From: CAXGTL01 sp964012725
Lineage (GTDB): Archaea; Nanobdellota; Nanobdellia; Woesearchaeales; CAXGTL01
DNA length: 14,254 nt
Assembly (NCBI GenBank): GCA_964012725.1
Contig: CAXGTL010000027.1
Coordinates: forward strand, 1 to 14,254
Reading direction: 5' to 3'
Part shown: positions 13,631 through 14,254 of the stretch, in pieces
Layout of the letters: the number at the start of each line of letters is the position of its first letter
Position numbering within the stretch: position 1 is the stretch's first letter
The notes under the pieces: generated by a model
What the model was told of the DNA's origin: nothing
Database searches by the model: none
What the model saw: the letters and a program-made list of their open reading frames with translations, nothing else
Position numbers and translations under genes: made by a program

Positions 13631-13638
13631 TATATAAA
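13631..13638 (+). promoter_or_regulatory. TATA box of the right-end membrane protein gene
   Basis: TATATAAA preceded by GAAACA (BRE-like). The predicted start is about 26 nt before the TTG start codon, leaving a short leader with AAAGGTGA at 13675-13682. Confidence 0.6.
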
Positions 13639-13686
13639 TAACTATATTATAAGTATACATATTAACACATAAAAAAAGGTGATGAA

Positions 13687-14254
13687 TTGGTACAAGAAAC
13701 AGTATTTGAAGGAATAATAAGATTTCTAGAAGGTATCGGTGTATTTAGAGTTATTTTACCATTTATTTTAGTTTTCACAATAATGTATGCATTATTAGAA
13801 AGAACAAGGGTCCTTGGTACAGACACTATTAATAGTGTTGAATATTCAAAAAAAAATCTAAACTCAATGGTTGCATTTGTTGCAGGCTTTCTTGTTATAG
13901 TTTCATCTGAATTAGTTGGAATTATAAACCAAACTGTTGGCAAAGTAGTTTTAGTTTTAATCATGATTGTATTAATATTATTACTTGTTGGAACATTTCA
14001 TAAAGATGAAAAAAAACCATTCTTTTTTCAGGAAGGTGGATGGAGAACTTTTATGATTGCTCTTAGTGTATTATCAGTTTTATTCATATTTTTAGACGCA
14101 ATACCTGGTCCAGATAATGAACCTTCATTTTTAGAATGGTTCTTCAAATATTTATCAATAAACTGGAATACTGAATGGGTAGGCGCAATTATATTAATTA
14201 TTTTAATTATTGGTTTTATGTATTGGATTCAATATCCACAAAAACCCAGAAAAA
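13687..14254 (+). CDS. polytopic membrane protein with TTG start, 3' end missing
   Basis: At least 189 codons, open to the right edge. Five hydrophobic stretches are visible: about 20-40 (VFRVILPFILVFTIMYALLE), 61-80 (MVAFVAGFLVIVSSELVGII), 86-104, 123-141 and 163-182. The function is unknown; I have an impression of similar conserved membrane proteins in DPANN archaea but cannot confirm it. In this frame a stop at 13663-13665 is followed by no ATG before residue 31. AAAGGTGA at 13675-13682 points to the TTG at 13687. The ATG at 13682 is in another frame that stops after 11 codons. A good TATA box at 13631-13638 supports expression from here. The coding run uses typical AT-rich codons and has no internal stop. 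Confidence 0.8.
   Translation, partial: MVQETVFEGIIRFLEGIGVFRVILPFILVFTIMYALLERTRVLGTDTINSVEYSKKNLNSMVAFVAGFLVIVSSELVGIINQTVGKVVLVLIMIVLILLLVGTFHKDEKKPFFFQEGGWRTFMIALSVLSVLFIFLDAIPGPDNEPSFLEWFFKYLSINWNTEWVGAIILIILIIGFMYWIQYPQKPRK

Noticed and set aside
13662..13964. Minus-strand 100-residue open frame at the right end
   Set aside because: Antisense to the TTG-start membrane protein, which has promoter, SD and hydrophobic segments.

Overview
The window looks like a piece of an AT-rich archaeal chromosome. The support is a tRNA-Asn(GTT) with a 13-nt intron at the canonical archaeal position, TATA boxes about 25-30 nt before several start codons (leaderless or short-leader transcription), GAGG/GGTGA ribosome-binding sites, and a translin homologue. 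A bacterial-type aspartyl-tRNA synthetase, a bacterial-type short ThiI and many small membrane proteins would fit a DPANN-like lineage (for example Woesearchaeota/Pacearchaeota). That placement is inference; there is no rRNA or marker set here.

Positions 1-5470 (all minus strand) hold a compact copper-handling operon. In transcription order it encodes a CopZ-like chaperone, a fusion protein (HMA domain + DsbD_2/TauE-SafE membrane core + cupredoxin + Cys-rich tail), a DUF2318-type lipoprotein, a ferredoxin-like Fe-S protein, and a CopA-type Cu+ P-type ATPase that runs off the left edge. Just upstream lies a membrane-anchored winged-helix regulator whose external loop carries Cys and His residues, and a candidate operator palindrome sits before copZ. 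Together these suggest copper sensing, chaperoning, electron transfer and export, possibly also delivery to an extracytoplasmic cupredoxin.

Positions 5472-9009 (minus) form an RNA-centred block: aspS, then tRNA-Asn, then a glutaredoxin, thiI and the membrane regulator. The thiI start overlaps the glutaredoxin stop. The glutaredoxin has a strong Shine-Dalgarno only a few bases after the tRNA end, so the tRNA and thiI may share a transcript.

Positions 9214-13049 (minus) carry an APC-family permease, an unrecognised 274-residue protein whose 3' end lies in a 31-bp repeat, a nucleoside/guanine-type deaminase, a small one-helix protein and translin. The right end (13151-14254, plus) has a holin-like small membrane protein and a polytopic membrane protein that starts with TTG and runs off the window.

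The most unusual signal is a pair of about 120-bp elements, at 9071-9191 and (inverted) 13476-13594. They share sequence and a multi-stem fold. All three differences between the copies in the outer 12-bp stem are compensated by changes on the opposite arm, as expected for a structured RNA or a structurally constrained MITE-like repeat.
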